Source: Hyphomicrobium sp. CS1BSMeth3 (GTDB lineage Bacteria; Pseudomonadota; Alphaproteobacteria; Rhizobiales; Hyphomicrobiaceae). From it: a stretch of 64,000 bases of DNA. Position numbers and translations under genes: made by a program. This document shows positions 8,621 to 16,866 of this stretch, piece after piece; position 1 is the stretch's first letter, and each line of letters begins with the position of its first letter. The DNA lies in contig NZ_FPEI01000002.1 in NCBI RefSeq assembly GCF_900117415.1, positions 186,001 through 250,000 on the forward strand, given 5' to 3'. The notes below the pieces were generated by a model, which saw only the letters and a program-made list of their open reading frames with translations, did no database searches and was not told where the DNA came from.

Positions 8621-10057
8621 ATGAACGAGATGTCCCCGAACCGCGCCCGCCTGCTCTCCCCTGAAATCGTCGAGCGCTTTGCCGCGATCGTCGGGAAAGC
8701 GCACGCCCTCGTCGATCCCGACCAGCAGCTCCCCTACCTCAAGGAACTGCGCGACAAGTACGTCGGCCGCTCGGCCCTCGTGCTGCGCCCCGGCTCGACG
8801 GAAGAGGTGAGCCGCATCATGGCGCTCGCCAACGAGCTGAACCTCGCCGTGGTTCCACAGGCGGGCAACACAGGTCTTGTGGGCGGCCAGATCCCCCAAC
8901 ATGGCGAGATCGTCGTCTCGGTCGCGCGCATGAACAAGGTCCGCCATGTCGATCCGGTGGGCACGAGCATGACCGTCGAGGCGGGCCTGACGCTGCAGGA
9001 ATGCCAGGACGTCGCCGAGAAGGCGGGCCGCCTCTTTCCGCTGGCGCTGCCCTCGCAGGGAAGCTGCCGCATTGGCGGCAATCTCGGCACGAATGCGGGC
9101 GGCGTCGGCGTGCTCGCCTATGGCAATGCGCGCCAGCAGGTGCTGGGCCTCGAAGTCGTGCTGGCGGACGGGCGCGTGTGGAATGGGCTGCGCGCGCTCA
9201 AGAAGGACAACACGGGCTACGACCTGCGCGATCTCTTCATCGGCTCGGAAGGCACGCTCGGCATCATCACGGCGGCGGTGCTGCGCCTGCTGCCGCGCCC
9301 GGCCGAGATGGCGACGGCCATGGTCACGCTGCCCTCGATCGAGAATGCGCTGACGCTGCTTTCCGAGGCACAGGCGCGCGCGGGCTCGACGCTCACGGCC
9401 TTCGAGTTCATCCCGCGCCTCATGGTCGAGATCGTGCTCAAGCACATCAAGGGCACGCGCGATCCCTTCGCGACGCCTTATCCCTGGTACGTGCTGCTCG
9501 AGATCTCGGGGCCGAAGGCGGACGGCGGCGCACAGGCGCAGATGGAAGACATTCTCGTCGCCGCGAGCGAGAAAGGGCTCATTCTGGACGCCGCGATCGC
9601 GCAGTCGCCCAATCAGGCGCGTGATCTCTGGCTCATCCGCGAGTCCATCTCCGAGGCACAGCGGCCCGAAGGCGGCAACATCAAGCACGACATCTCGGTC
9701 GCGGTCGCGCGCATCCCGGAGTTCCTGGAGCGCGCAGCAGCCACCGTCGAAAAGCTCTGCCCGGGTGCGCGGCCCCTGCCGATCGGCCACTTCGGCGATG
9801 GCAACATCCACTACAATATCGCCAAGCCCGTCGGCATGGACGACAAGGTGTTCCTCGCGCAGTGGGATACGATCATGGCGGGCGTGCACGACGTCGTCGC
9901 GGCCATGGACGGCTCGATCTCGGCCGAGCACGGCATTGGTTTCATGAAGCGGGCGGAGCTCGCGCGTCTCAAGGATCCCGTCGAGCTCGACCTCATGCGC
10001 CGGATCAAGGACGCACTCGATCCCAAGGGCCTGCTCAATCCCGGCAAGGTGCTCTGA
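8621..10057 (+). CDS. FAD-linked D-2-hydroxyacid dehydrogenase (D2HGDH/GlcD-like)
   Basis: 478 aa FAD-binding type 4 (PCMH) flavoenzyme oxidising a D-2-hydroxy acid. The N-terminal FAD half has VVPQAGNTGLVGGQIP and GGNLGTNAGGVGVLAYGN. The C-terminal FAD-oxidase half carries the conserved metal and substrate segments GHFGDGNIHYN and SISAEHGIGFMKR and ends at the usual LNPGKVL. These traits fit the D-2-hydroxyglutarate/D-lactate dehydrogenase group. The single-gene setting, without a GlcE or iron-sulphur partner, argues for D2HGDH rather than glycolate oxidase. The substrate remains inferred. Confidence 0.9.
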   Translation: MNEMSPNRARLLSPEIVERFAAIVGKAHALVDPDQQLPYLKELRDKYVGRSALVLRPGSTEEVSRIMALANELNLAVVPQAGNTGLVGGQIPQHGEIVVSVARMNKVRHVDPVGTSMTVEAGLTLQECQDVAEKAGRLFPLALPSQGSCRIGGNLGTNAGGVGVLAYGNARQQVLGLEVVLADGRVWNGLRALKKDNTGYDLRDLFIGSEGTLGIITAAVLRLLPRPAEMATAMVTLPSIENALTLLSEAQARAGSTLTAFEFIPRLMVEIVLKHIKGTRDPFATPYPWYVLLEISGPKADGGAQAQMEDILVAASEKGLILDAAIAQSPNQARDLWLIRESISEAQRPEGGNIKHDISVAVARIPEFLERAAATVEKLCPGARPLPIGHFGDGNIHYNIAKPVGMDDKVFLAQWDTIMAGVHDVVAAMDGSISAEHGIGFMKRAELARLKDPVELDLMRRIKDALDPKGLLNPGKVL

Positions 10058-10070
10058 CGCCGACAGAAAG

Positions 10071-10091
10071 GAGCCGCGCGAAGCGCGGCTC
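10071..10091 (+). terminator. Hairpin after the FAD dehydrogenase gene
   Basis: A perfect 9-bp stem (GAGCCGCGC/GCGCGGCTC) with a GAA loop begins 13 bp after the stop codon. No T tract follows, so it may act with Rho or as a 3' protective structure. Confidence 0.5.
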
Positions 10092-10304
10092 AGGCGTCAA
10101 CAGGGAGGCATCAAAACGGAGAGTGACGCACCCGCCACTCCGGAGTCCGGTGCACGAAGGCGCCGGATACGTTGCTTGAACTACTCGGTGCCGATGAGGG
10201 TTCCCTTAAACACCGTTCGCTATGCCAGTCGGTTCGCATATGCGAAAACGGGTTTACAGGAGCGGCCAGTGAACGCTAGACGCTGGTACGCGCGAAAGGT
10301 CTGG

Positions 10305-10379
<75 letters not shown>

Positions 10380-10430
10380 TGATTTTCCTTGTGCTTCAAA
10401 TGCTCGGGCCGAAAGCGCCACAGCGCGGGA

Positions 10431-11162
10431 TCAGGCCCAGCGGTCATCCGCCATCAATGGGCTGTCGGATCTGACGAAGACGAAGTCACCCTGCTTCAGC
10501 CGGTTGTCCCTGGTTCGCCCGGACAGTGCGGCAATGTCGTAGAGAATGAAGTTCTTGGCGGCCAGGAACGAGACCAGATCGGCGATCTTCGGCTCGTAGG
10601 CCTGCTGAAAGAAAGACACCTCGCTCAGGATGACTTCGATCCTGGGCAGCACCTCGCGGGCACCCGACAAGGCGTGCATCTCGTACCGCTGAAGGTCCAG
10701 CTTGAGCAGCGCACGATCGCTCGCTGCGACACTGCCGGCAAAGAGCGCATCGAGCGTGCTCGCGGCTATGACCGCGGTTCCCGTATCCGCATTGCTTATG
10801 TGCGCCCCGGTACTCGGCTCGTCTCCGGCCGCCATCCGCAATTCCCCGACCTCGGAGCCGAGCGCGCACTTGTGGAGATGAAATCCCTCCCGGGCACAGA
10901 GCGCGTCGAGCTGAGCAAAGCAGGCGGGTTGTGGCTCGATGAGATGGTGTGTGGCGCTCGGAAAGAGCGCCTTCGTGGCCGAGCTGAATGACCCGATATG
11001 AGCGCCACCGTCTATGACGATCTTCGGTGCGTAGCCATGCTCGCGCAGGTGCTGGAGGCAGCTCTCGATGGCCTCAAATCTGTTGGCCCCTCTGGCTCTG
11101 ACAATTCTATAGGGAGTGTGCGCGAGCGCCGCTTTCACGAATTGCTTCACAATGAACTCCAC
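10431..11162 (-). CDS. FkbM-family methyltransferase
   Basis: 243 aa SAM-dependent O-methyltransferase of the FkbM type, often acting on sugars or polyketides. Motif I is IVIDGGAHIGSFS near residue 50. An acidic ribose-binding position follows in HLIEPQPACF. The FkbM C-terminal block appears as LLKLDLQRYEMHALSGA; the usual D-(V/T)-(E/Q)-G is here D-L-Q-R. The gene stands alone directly 3' of tRNA-Val and is slightly less GC-rich than its neighbours, consistent with insertion next to a tRNA gene. The substrate is unknown. Confidence 0.85.
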   Translation of the reverse strand: MEFIVKQFVKAALAHTPYRIVRARGANRFEAIESCLQHLREHGYAPKIVIDGGAHIGSFSSATKALFPSATHHLIEPQPACFAQLDALCAREGFHLHKCALGSEVGELRMAAGDEPSTGAHISNADTGTAVIAASTLDALFAGSVAASDRALLKLDLQRYEMHALSGAREVLPRIEVILSEVSFFQQAYEPKIADLVSFLAAKNFILYDIAALSGRTRDNRLKQGDFVFVRSDSPLMADDRWA

Positions 11163-11180
11163 TAACTGCAGCGGGACTTG

Positions 11181-11876
11181 TCACGCCATCCGCGGGCCTT
11201 GGTCAAAGAGAGGAACGCCCGGGCGGCGCATGAACACGATCAGGAAGGCCCCCGCGAGGATGCCGCCGATGTGTGCCCACCACGCGACGGGGCTGCCATC
11301 GGGGATGAAAAGCATCACGAACTGCGTCGCGATCCAGGCGCCGAGCGCCCAGGCCGCCGTGATCTTGAGCGGAATGAAGCGGAAGGCCAGCACCCACACG
11401 CGCACGCGCGGGTGCAGAATGAGATAGGCCGTGATGACGCCGGCGACGGCACCCGAAGCGCCGATCAGCGGGATGGTCGAGGAGGGCGTCATGACCGCGT
11501 GCGCCAGACCGCCGGCAATGCCGCAGAGCAGGTAGAAGACGAGGAAGCGGATGTGCCCCATGGCATCCTCGACATTGTCGCCGAACACCCAGAGGAAGAG
11601 CATGTTGCCGATGAGGTGCATCGGACTGCCATGAAGGAACTGGTAGGTGATGAGGGTCAGCACCTCGGGAATGGCGAACACATTGGGGCCCCGCACCGCG
11701 CCGCCGCCCGTGCCGAGCAGCTCGGCGGGTATCTCGGCGAAGCTCGCGGCATAGATCTGGCCGGGCGCCGTGAGCTGGAGCAGAAAAACAGCGATATTTG
11801 TGGCGATCAGGCCTGCCGTCACCCACTGCCAGCGGATCACGCGCAATGGGTTGTCGTCTCTGAGAGGCACGAACAC
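11181..11876 (-). CDS. Rhomboid-family intramembrane serine protease
   Basis: 231 aa with about six membrane segments. Rhomboid signatures are the loop/TM2 motif FLHGSPMHLIGNMLFLWVFG (His and Asn of the oxyanion region), the catalytic serine in GASGAVAGV (GxSG), and the catalytic histidine in WWAHIGGILAG. All are present, so the enzyme should be active. It cleaves membrane-protein segments inside the inner membrane; no substrate is evident here. The start is GTG, preceded by GAGGGAG about 9 bp away. Confidence 0.93.
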   Translation of the reverse strand: MFVPLRDDNPLRVIRWQWVTAGLIATNIAVFLLQLTAPGQIYAASFAEIPAELLGTGGGAVRGPNVFAIPEVLTLITYQFLHGSPMHLIGNMLFLWVFGDNVEDAMGHIRFLVFYLLCGIAGGLAHAVMTPSSTIPLIGASGAVAGVITAYLILHPRVRVWVLAFRFIPLKITAAWALGAWIATQFVMLFIPDGSPVAWWAHIGGILAGAFLIVFMRRPGVPLFDQGPRMA

Positions 11877-12021
11877 GCGCTAAGACTCCCTCGATGGCGG
11901 ACAGACGTCAGTTGAATTCCGGCTTATTGAATGCGGGAATAATAGCCGAATTCAGGTGTCCGGCATCAGGGATGTTTCGCGGCCCCTGCTCTGAGAGGTA
12001 GCGAATTTCTCGATCATCACA

Positions 12022-12624
12022 CTAGGTTTTGCCGCCCTCGCGGTTTTGGCCTGGCACCCAGAGGACGTCGCGATCGCCGCGATCGTTGACGTAGCGGCTC
12101 GCGACGAAGAGAAGGTCGGAGAGGCGATTGAGGTAGCGGATCGCCGCCTCGCTCACCGGCTCGTCAGGCGCGGCGGCGAGCTCGACGATGAGGCGCTCGG
12201 CCCGCCGGCAGACGGTGCGGGCCACATGGAGCGCCGCCGCCCCGGCCGTCCCCCCCGGCAGCACGAACGAGCGCAAGGGCTTCAGCTCCGCGTTCATCGC
12301 GTCGATTTCATTCTCGAGGCGCGCCACCTGCTCGGGCACGATACGGAGCGGCTCATAGGGGAGGGGCTTGCCGCGGTCGGGCAGACACAGGTCTGCGCCG
12401 AGGTCGAAGAGATCGTTCTGGATGCGCCCGAGGATCGCATCGACGTCGAGGGGAAAGCTGAGGCCTGCAAGGTGCACCCTCGCCATGCCGATGACCGCGT
12501 TGGTCTCATCGACCGTACCGTAGGCCGAGACGCGCAGACTGTCCTTGCGCACGCGCTCGCCGCTGCCGAGCGCCGTCGTCCCCTTGTCGCCCGTGCGGGT
12601 GTAGATCTTGTTCAGAACAACCAT
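12022..12624 (-). CDS. cobO: Cob(I)alamin adenosyltransferase, PduO type
   Basis: 200 aa enzyme that transfers the adenosyl group of ATP to cob(I)alamin, making coenzyme B12. The PduO-type ATP-binding start KIYTRTGDKGTTALGSGERV is intact, as are the family segments VDETNAVIGMARVH and FVLPGGTAGAAALHVARTVCRRAER. The symbol follows common alphaproteobacterial usage; by family it is PduO/MMAB rather than the CobA/CobO P-loop type. It is downstream of, and likely co-transcribed with, the small membrane protein at 12641-12829 (16-bp gap). No cobalamin riboswitch was recognised. Confidence 0.93.
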   Translation of the reverse strand: MVVLNKIYTRTGDKGTTALGSGERVRKDSLRVSAYGTVDETNAVIGMARVHLAGLSFPLDVDAILGRIQNDLFDLGADLCLPDRGKPLPYEPLRIVPEQVARLENEIDAMNAELKPLRSFVLPGGTAGAAALHVARTVCRRAERLIVELAAAPDEPVSEAAIRYLNRLSDLLFVASRYVNDRGDRDVLWVPGQNREGGKT

Positions 12625-12640
12625 GGCGCCACGCCCTCCG

Positions 12641-12829
12641 TCAGCGGTTGAGCAGGAAGAACGCCATAATAATCAGGATCGCAAGGAACTGCAGGCCTAC
12701 GCGCCAGCGCATGAGCTTCTGGCTGGTATTGGGGCTCGTCCCCCGCATCATGTTCCAAAGTCCAAGAAGCAGCACCACGAACACGGCCAGGACGGCCAGC
12801 GTCGTCATATGAAATAGGGCCGTGCTCAT
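12641..12829 (-). CDS. HIG1-like twin-transmembrane small protein
   Basis: 62 aa with two predicted membrane helices (LAVLAVFVVLLLGLWNMM and VGLQFLAILIIMAFFLL) joined by a short polar loop containing RGTSPNTSQKLMRWR, the HIG1-type pattern. AAGGAGC 5 bp before the ATG at 12829 decides the start; the long frame upstream overlaps the divergent gene and is not credible. Such proteins often precede the cobalamin adenosyltransferase gene in Rhizobiales. HIG1 proteins elsewhere associate with cytochrome c oxidase. Role here is inferred. Confidence 0.8.
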   Translation of the reverse strand: MSTALFHMTTLAVLAVFVVLLLGLWNMMRGTSPNTSQKLMRWRVGLQFLAILIIMAFFLLNR

Positions 12830-13097
12830 GGACGCTCCTTGGCGTGTGTTCGCGGCGTGGGCCGCATCGACGGGCCGCCTCCCTGTGTACAAGTGGGCGC
12901 GCGCCGGCGGGACATTAACGGGTCTTGCGCCATTGCGTGGCAAAACTATTGCCGCAATCATGGTGGCATGACATTCGATCCTCCTGCGTGATCGAGGGGG
13001 CCTGCCACTCGAGAGGCCACGTTTGGCGACAGTCGAGCATACCGCACAACCGCCGGGGGGCGATGCGACGGGACGGCACTGCCGTGCCCGCGGCGCG

Positions 13098-14495
13098 ATG
13101 TACGCCCGCGGATTGAGGTGCGCCAGTGCGTCGGCAGCAATCCTGATCGTCCTCGCGGGCGCCCTGCCAGCGGCCCTCGCACAGGGCACAGGCCAGGCCC
13201 GCGAGAGCCTCGAGAAGTCCCGGCGCGAGCTCGACCACACCCGCCAGCGCACGAAGGGTCTCGAGAAGAGCATGGCCGAGATCCAGGCCGAGCGCGAACG
13301 GCTGATCGACAGCCTGCGCGAGACAGCCCGGATCATCCACGACAGCGAAGCCCGGCTCACCGAGATCGAGCGCCATCAGACGGCCCTCGCCGAGCAGGAG
13401 CACAAGATCCGCGACCAGCTTTCCGAGCGTCACGGCAAGATCGCCGTGATGCTGGGCGCCATGCAGCGCATGGGGCGCAATCCGCCGCCGGTGATGATCA
13501 CGCGGCGCGAGGATGCCCTGCAGATGGTGCGCAGTGCCATGATCCTGGCCCGCGCCTTCCCCGAGCTTGCCGAGCAGGCGACGATCCTCGCAGGGCGCCT
13601 CAGTGAGCTCGTGAAGGTGATGGAAGCCAGCAAAGCCCAGAGCGCGATCCTGCGCGCCGAGACCGCCCGTCACGAGATCGAGCGAACACGCATCGCTCAA
13701 CTTATCGAGAGCAGGCGCCAGTCGCTCGCCGAGCATCAGCCGGCGCTCGACGCCGCGCGCAAGCATGCTGCCGATACCGCAAGGCGCATCGACGACCTGA
13801 CGACGCTGATCGCGCGCCTCGACGCCGGCCCGGGTGACCGTGGCGCAACGCCGCGGGCCGACGCCCCCCCGACGGCCGGCGGGGTGCCGGCAGGCCTTCA
13901 GCCGACGCCGCCGATGCTCTCGGCCGAAAAGCCGCCAGCAGCCCGTCCTGCGGGCCCCGGCGCACCGGAAGGGCCCGCGCCAGCCGAGGCCAAGGCAGGG
14001 CCCGCCATGGCGCAACTCTTGCCTTCAGCAAGCCAACTTGCCTCGCTAGCCCCTGGACCTATGAAGCCGGCGATCCCATTTGAGAATGCCAAGGGCTCGC
14101 TCCCGCTGCCGGCCCAAGGCAAACGCGTGCTTGGGTTCGGCGATAAAACGCAGTTCGGTACACAGTCCATGGGCGTGGTGCTGGAGACCCGCCATTCGGC
14201 CCAGGTCCGCTCGCCGAGCGATGGTTCAGTTCTCTGGGCGGGACCATTTCGCGCGTGGGGCCAGCTCTTGATCATAAATGCCGAGGGCGGGTATCATGTC
14301 CTCTTGGCTGGGCTATCTCAGATCGACGTACAAGTCGGGCAATTTGTCCTTGCAGGCGAGCCGGTCGGGCTCATGAGCGCCGCCCCGCGATCGCAGTCGG
14401 CAAAGGCCGAAGGTAGTGCCCCAGTTCTCTATGTCGAGTTCCGTAAGGACAATCGACCCATCGACCCCGGCCCCTGGTGGGCGGTACGCTCTTAG
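13098..14495 (+). CDS. EnvC-like murein hydrolase activator (degenerate LytM domain)
   Basis: About 465 aa. Signal peptide (LRCASASAAILIVLAGALPA, cleavage near ALA-Q), then a long coiled coil over about 200 residues, a Pro/Ala-rich linker, and a C-terminal M23/LytM fold. The domain reads SPSDGSVLWAGPFRAWGQLL and GYHVLLAGLSQIDVQVGQFV. The zinc ligands of active M23 enzymes (HxGxD and HxH) are not visible: the HxH site is HVLLAG and the first site is QFGTQSMG. It therefore probably activates a periplasmic amidase rather than cutting peptidoglycan. A TTG at 13023 with GAGAGG upstream is an alternative start, but would add a polar stretch before the signal peptide. Adjacent to ctpA as in many alphaproteobacteria. 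Confidence 0.88.
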   Translation: MYARGLRCASASAAILIVLAGALPAALAQGTGQARESLEKSRRELDHTRQRTKGLEKSMAEIQAERERLIDSLRETARIIHDSEARLTEIERHQTALAEQEHKIRDQLSERHGKIAVMLGAMQRMGRNPPPVMITRREDALQMVRSAMILARAFPELAEQATILAGRLSELVKVMEASKAQSAILRAETARHEIERTRIAQLIESRRQSLAEHQPALDAARKHAADTARRIDDLTTLIARLDAGPGDRGATPRADAPPTAGGVPAGLQPTPPMLSAEKPPAARPAGPGAPEGPAPAEAKAGPAMAQLLPSASQLASLAPGPMKPAIPFENAKGSLPLPAQGKRVLGFGDKTQFGTQSMGVVLETRHSAQVRSPSDGSVLWAGPFRAWGQLLIINAEGGYHVLLAGLSQIDVQVGQFVLAGEPVGLMSAAPRSQSAKAEGSAPVLYVEFRKDNRPIDPGPWWAVRS

Positions 14496-14506
14496 AGGGT
14501 GCAAGA

Positions 14507-15871
14507 ATGAAGCGAAAAGCGGACTACGCATTCTGGACATTCGTCACGCTCTCGGCTGTGGCCGGCCTGACAACGGTTGTCAACGTCACCCGGACCTACT
14601 CGGCGACGTCCGCCAACAGCGAGATCTACAAGCAGCTTGACCTCTTCGGCGACGTCCTCGAGCGCGTGCGGTCCGACTATGTCGAGAAGCCCGATGACTC
14701 GAAGCTCATCGAGAGCGCCATCAACGGCATGCTGAGCTCGCTCGATCCCCACTCCGCCTTCCTCAACCGCAAGCACTTCAATGATATGCAGGTGCAGACG
14801 CGGGGCGAGTTCGGCGGCCTCGGTATCGAAGTGACGATGGAGAACAACGTCGTCAAGGTCGTCGCTCCGATCGACGACACGCCCGCCGCCCGCGCCGGCG
14901 TCATGGCCAACGACCTCATCACCCATCTCGACGGCGAGCAGATCGTCGGGCTGACGCTCGAGCAGGCGGTCGAGAAGATGCGCGGCAAGGTCGGCACCCC
15001 GATCACGCTCACCATCCAGCGCCGCGGCAACGACGACCCGATCGAATTGCGCATCGTGCGCGATCGCATCCGCATCAATGCCGTGCGTGCGCGCGCCGAG
15101 GGCGACATCGCCTACATCCGCATCACGACCTTCAACGAGCAGACGCACGCCAATCTCGTGTCCTCGGTGGAGCGCTTGAAGAAAGAGATTCCGAATCTCA
15201 AGGGCTACATCATCGACCTCAGGAACAACCCCGGCGGCTTGCTCGATCAGGCGATCGCCGTGGCCGACGATTTCCTCGAGCGCGGCGCGATCGTGCTGAC
15301 CAAGGGTCGCAACCTCGAAGAGACGCAGCGGTCGAATGCGCGCCCCGGCGACATCACCGATGCCAAGCGCATCCTGGTGCTGATCAACGGCGGCTCCGCC
15401 TCGGCTTCCGAGATCGTGGCGGGTGCGCTGCAGGATCACAGCCGTGCGCTCGTGATCGGCACACGCTCGTTCGGCAAGGGCTCCGTGCAGACGATCATCC
15501 CGCTCGGCCAGAACGGTGCCATCCGTCTGACGACGGCCCGCTACTACACGCCGTCGGGCCGCTCGATCCAGGCCAAGGGCATCGATCCCGACGTTGTCGT
15601 CGAGCAGGAGCTGCCCGATGAGCTGAAGGCGCGCGCGAGCAAGGAGAAGCCGCGCGGCGAGGCAAGCCTGCGCGGCCATCTCAAGGGCGACGCAGCGAAG
15701 GACGGCAAGGAGGAGTCGGGCTCGAACTCCTATGTGCCGCCCGAGGCGGACAAGGACGCGCAGCTCCAGTACGCCATCAAGCTCATGCGCGGTGAGATCC
15801 CCGAGCCGCCGCCGCGGCCGGTCGACTCGTCCAATGCAACGGATGCGCCGGCGCCTGCTGCCACGAAGTAG
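14507..15871 (+). CDS. ctpA: Carboxyl-terminal processing protease (S41)
   Basis: 454 aa periplasmic serine protease that trims C termini of envelope proteins. N-terminal anchor (YAFWTFVTLSAVAGLTTVV), a PDZ domain (GGLGIEVTMENNVVKVVAPI to QRRGNDD), then the S41 core with Ser in NGGSASASEIVAGAL and the Lys of the dyad in RSFGKGSVQ. The C-terminal tail is charged and then Pro-rich. The start at ATG 14507 follows AGAGGG at a good distance. Eleven bp after the EnvC-like stop, so one operon; both act on cell-wall remodelling. Confidence 0.96.
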   Translation: MKRKADYAFWTFVTLSAVAGLTTVVNVTRTYSATSANSEIYKQLDLFGDVLERVRSDYVEKPDDSKLIESAINGMLSSLDPHSAFLNRKHFNDMQVQTRGEFGGLGIEVTMENNVVKVVAPIDDTPAARAGVMANDLITHLDGEQIVGLTLEQAVEKMRGKVGTPITLTIQRRGNDDPIELRIVRDRIRINAVRARAEGDIAYIRITTFNEQTHANLVSSVERLKKEIPNLKGYIIDLRNNPGGLLDQAIAVADDFLERGAIVLTKGRNLEETQRSNARPGDITDAKRILVLINGGSASASEIVAGALQDHSRALVIGTRSFGKGSVQTIIPLGQNGAIRLTTARYYTPSGRSIQAKGIDPDVVVEQELPDELKARASKEKPRGEASLRGHLKGDAAKDGKEESGSNSYVPPEADKDAQLQYAIKLMRGEIPEPPPRPVDSSNATDAPAPAATK

Positions 15872-15915
15872 GTTTCACGGCGCCCGGACGCGCCGCGACC
15901 TGACGGGAGAACTTC

Positions 15916-15942
15916 GACGCCCAGGCCATGCGCCTGGGCGTC
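15916..15942 (+). terminator. Perfect 10-bp hairpin between ctpA and the next gene
   Basis: GACGCCCAGG and CCTGGGCGTC enclose a 7-nt loop, starting 44 bp after the ctpA stop. No T tract follows. It overlaps an upstream in-frame ATG (15928) of the next gene, which supports the later start at 15964. It may be an intrinsic-like terminator or an mRNA processing or protection element. Confidence 0.55.
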
Positions 15943-15963
15943 GCTGCATCGAGGACCATGCGC

Positions 15964-16788
15964 ATGAGCCTCTCGCCCCTGGCGATGATCACCCTCGACA
16001 GCGTCACGCATCTCACGCCCGCACATCGCGGCGCCGTCGTCTATGCGGCCTCGCACGGCGGCACGTACGCAGCAGCCTACGCAGCGGCCAAGGGCATTGC
16101 TGCGATCATCCTGAATGATGCCGGCATCGGCCGCGAGCACGCAGGTATCGCCGGCCTCGATCTGCTCGGCGACCTCCGCGTGCCCGGGGCAGCGATCGCC
16201 CACACCAGCGCCCGCATCGGCGATGGGCGCGATGGCGTGGCGCGCGGTATTCTTTCGACCGTGAACGCGCCCGCCTCCGCCTTGGGTCTCACCGTCGGCA
16301 TGAGCTGCCGCGAGGCGCTCGAGCGGCTCGCGGGCGCGGCGCTCAACCCGGCGCCTGCACCACCGCTCGGTGACGAGGCCCGTCATGAGATCGCCTCGGA
16401 TGTCCGCCCCGGCGCCAAGGTGATCGTGATGGACTCGGCGAGCCTCGTGACGCCCTCAGATGCCGGTGCCGTCGTCGTCACGGCGTCCCACGGCGGCCTG
16501 CTCGGCGGCAGGCCTGAAACGGCGATCAAGGTCCCTGTCTTCTCGGCCGTCTATAATGATGCCGCCATCGGAGTTGACGGCGCCGGGATCGGCCGCCTGC
16601 CGGCGCTCGATGCCCGCGGCATCGCGGGGGCGTGCGTCTCGGCCTTCTCCGCGCGCATCGGTGACGGCCTCTCGACCTATCATGACGGCTTCATCAGCGC
16701 GCTCAATGAGACGGCAACCCGTCACGGCGGCCGGATCGGACAGTCGGCGGCCGAGTTCTGCGATGCCATGCTGGCGGCGTCGCTCTAG
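15964..16788 (+). CDS. Unknown protein with two tandem homologous domains
   Basis: 274 aa made of two similar halves. Half 1 shows GAVVYAASHGG, AIILNDAGIG, GIAGLDLL, HTSARIGDG and ILSTVN. Half 2 shows GAVVVTASHGG, VYNDAAIG, GIGRLPAL, AFSARIGDG and FISALNE. Both halves begin with a D-S-x-(T/L)-x-(L/V)-TP pattern. The order and spacing indicate an internal duplication. No signal peptide or membrane helix. I do not recognise a named family; conserved H, N, D, R and G residues in each half could form an enzyme or ligand site. The ATG at 15964 has GAGGA at suitable spacing. It lies 78 bp before a ThDP enzyme gene, probably in one operon. Confidence 0.8.
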   Translation: MSLSPLAMITLDSVTHLTPAHRGAVVYAASHGGTYAAAYAAAKGIAAIILNDAGIGREHAGIAGLDLLGDLRVPGAAIAHTSARIGDGRDGVARGILSTVNAPASALGLTVGMSCREALERLAGAALNPAPAPPLGDEARHEIASDVRPGAKVIVMDSASLVTPSDAGAVVVTASHGGLLGGRPETAIKVPVFSAVYNDAAIGVDGAGIGRLPALDARGIAGACVSAFSARIGDGLSTYHDGFISALNETATRHGGRIGQSAAEFCDAMLAASL

Positions 16789-16866
16789 CCTGACCATGAG
16801 CGGGGTCGACAAGGCGCGTCCGCGTCTGCAATCCTCGGCCTCCCGAACTCTGCAGAGAGCATTCCC

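Noticed and set aside
12625-13097. Cobalamin riboswitch upstream of the adenosyltransferase operon.
   Set aside because: No B12-box-like sequence or suitable fold was recognised in the leader, and the gap to the divergent gene is short.
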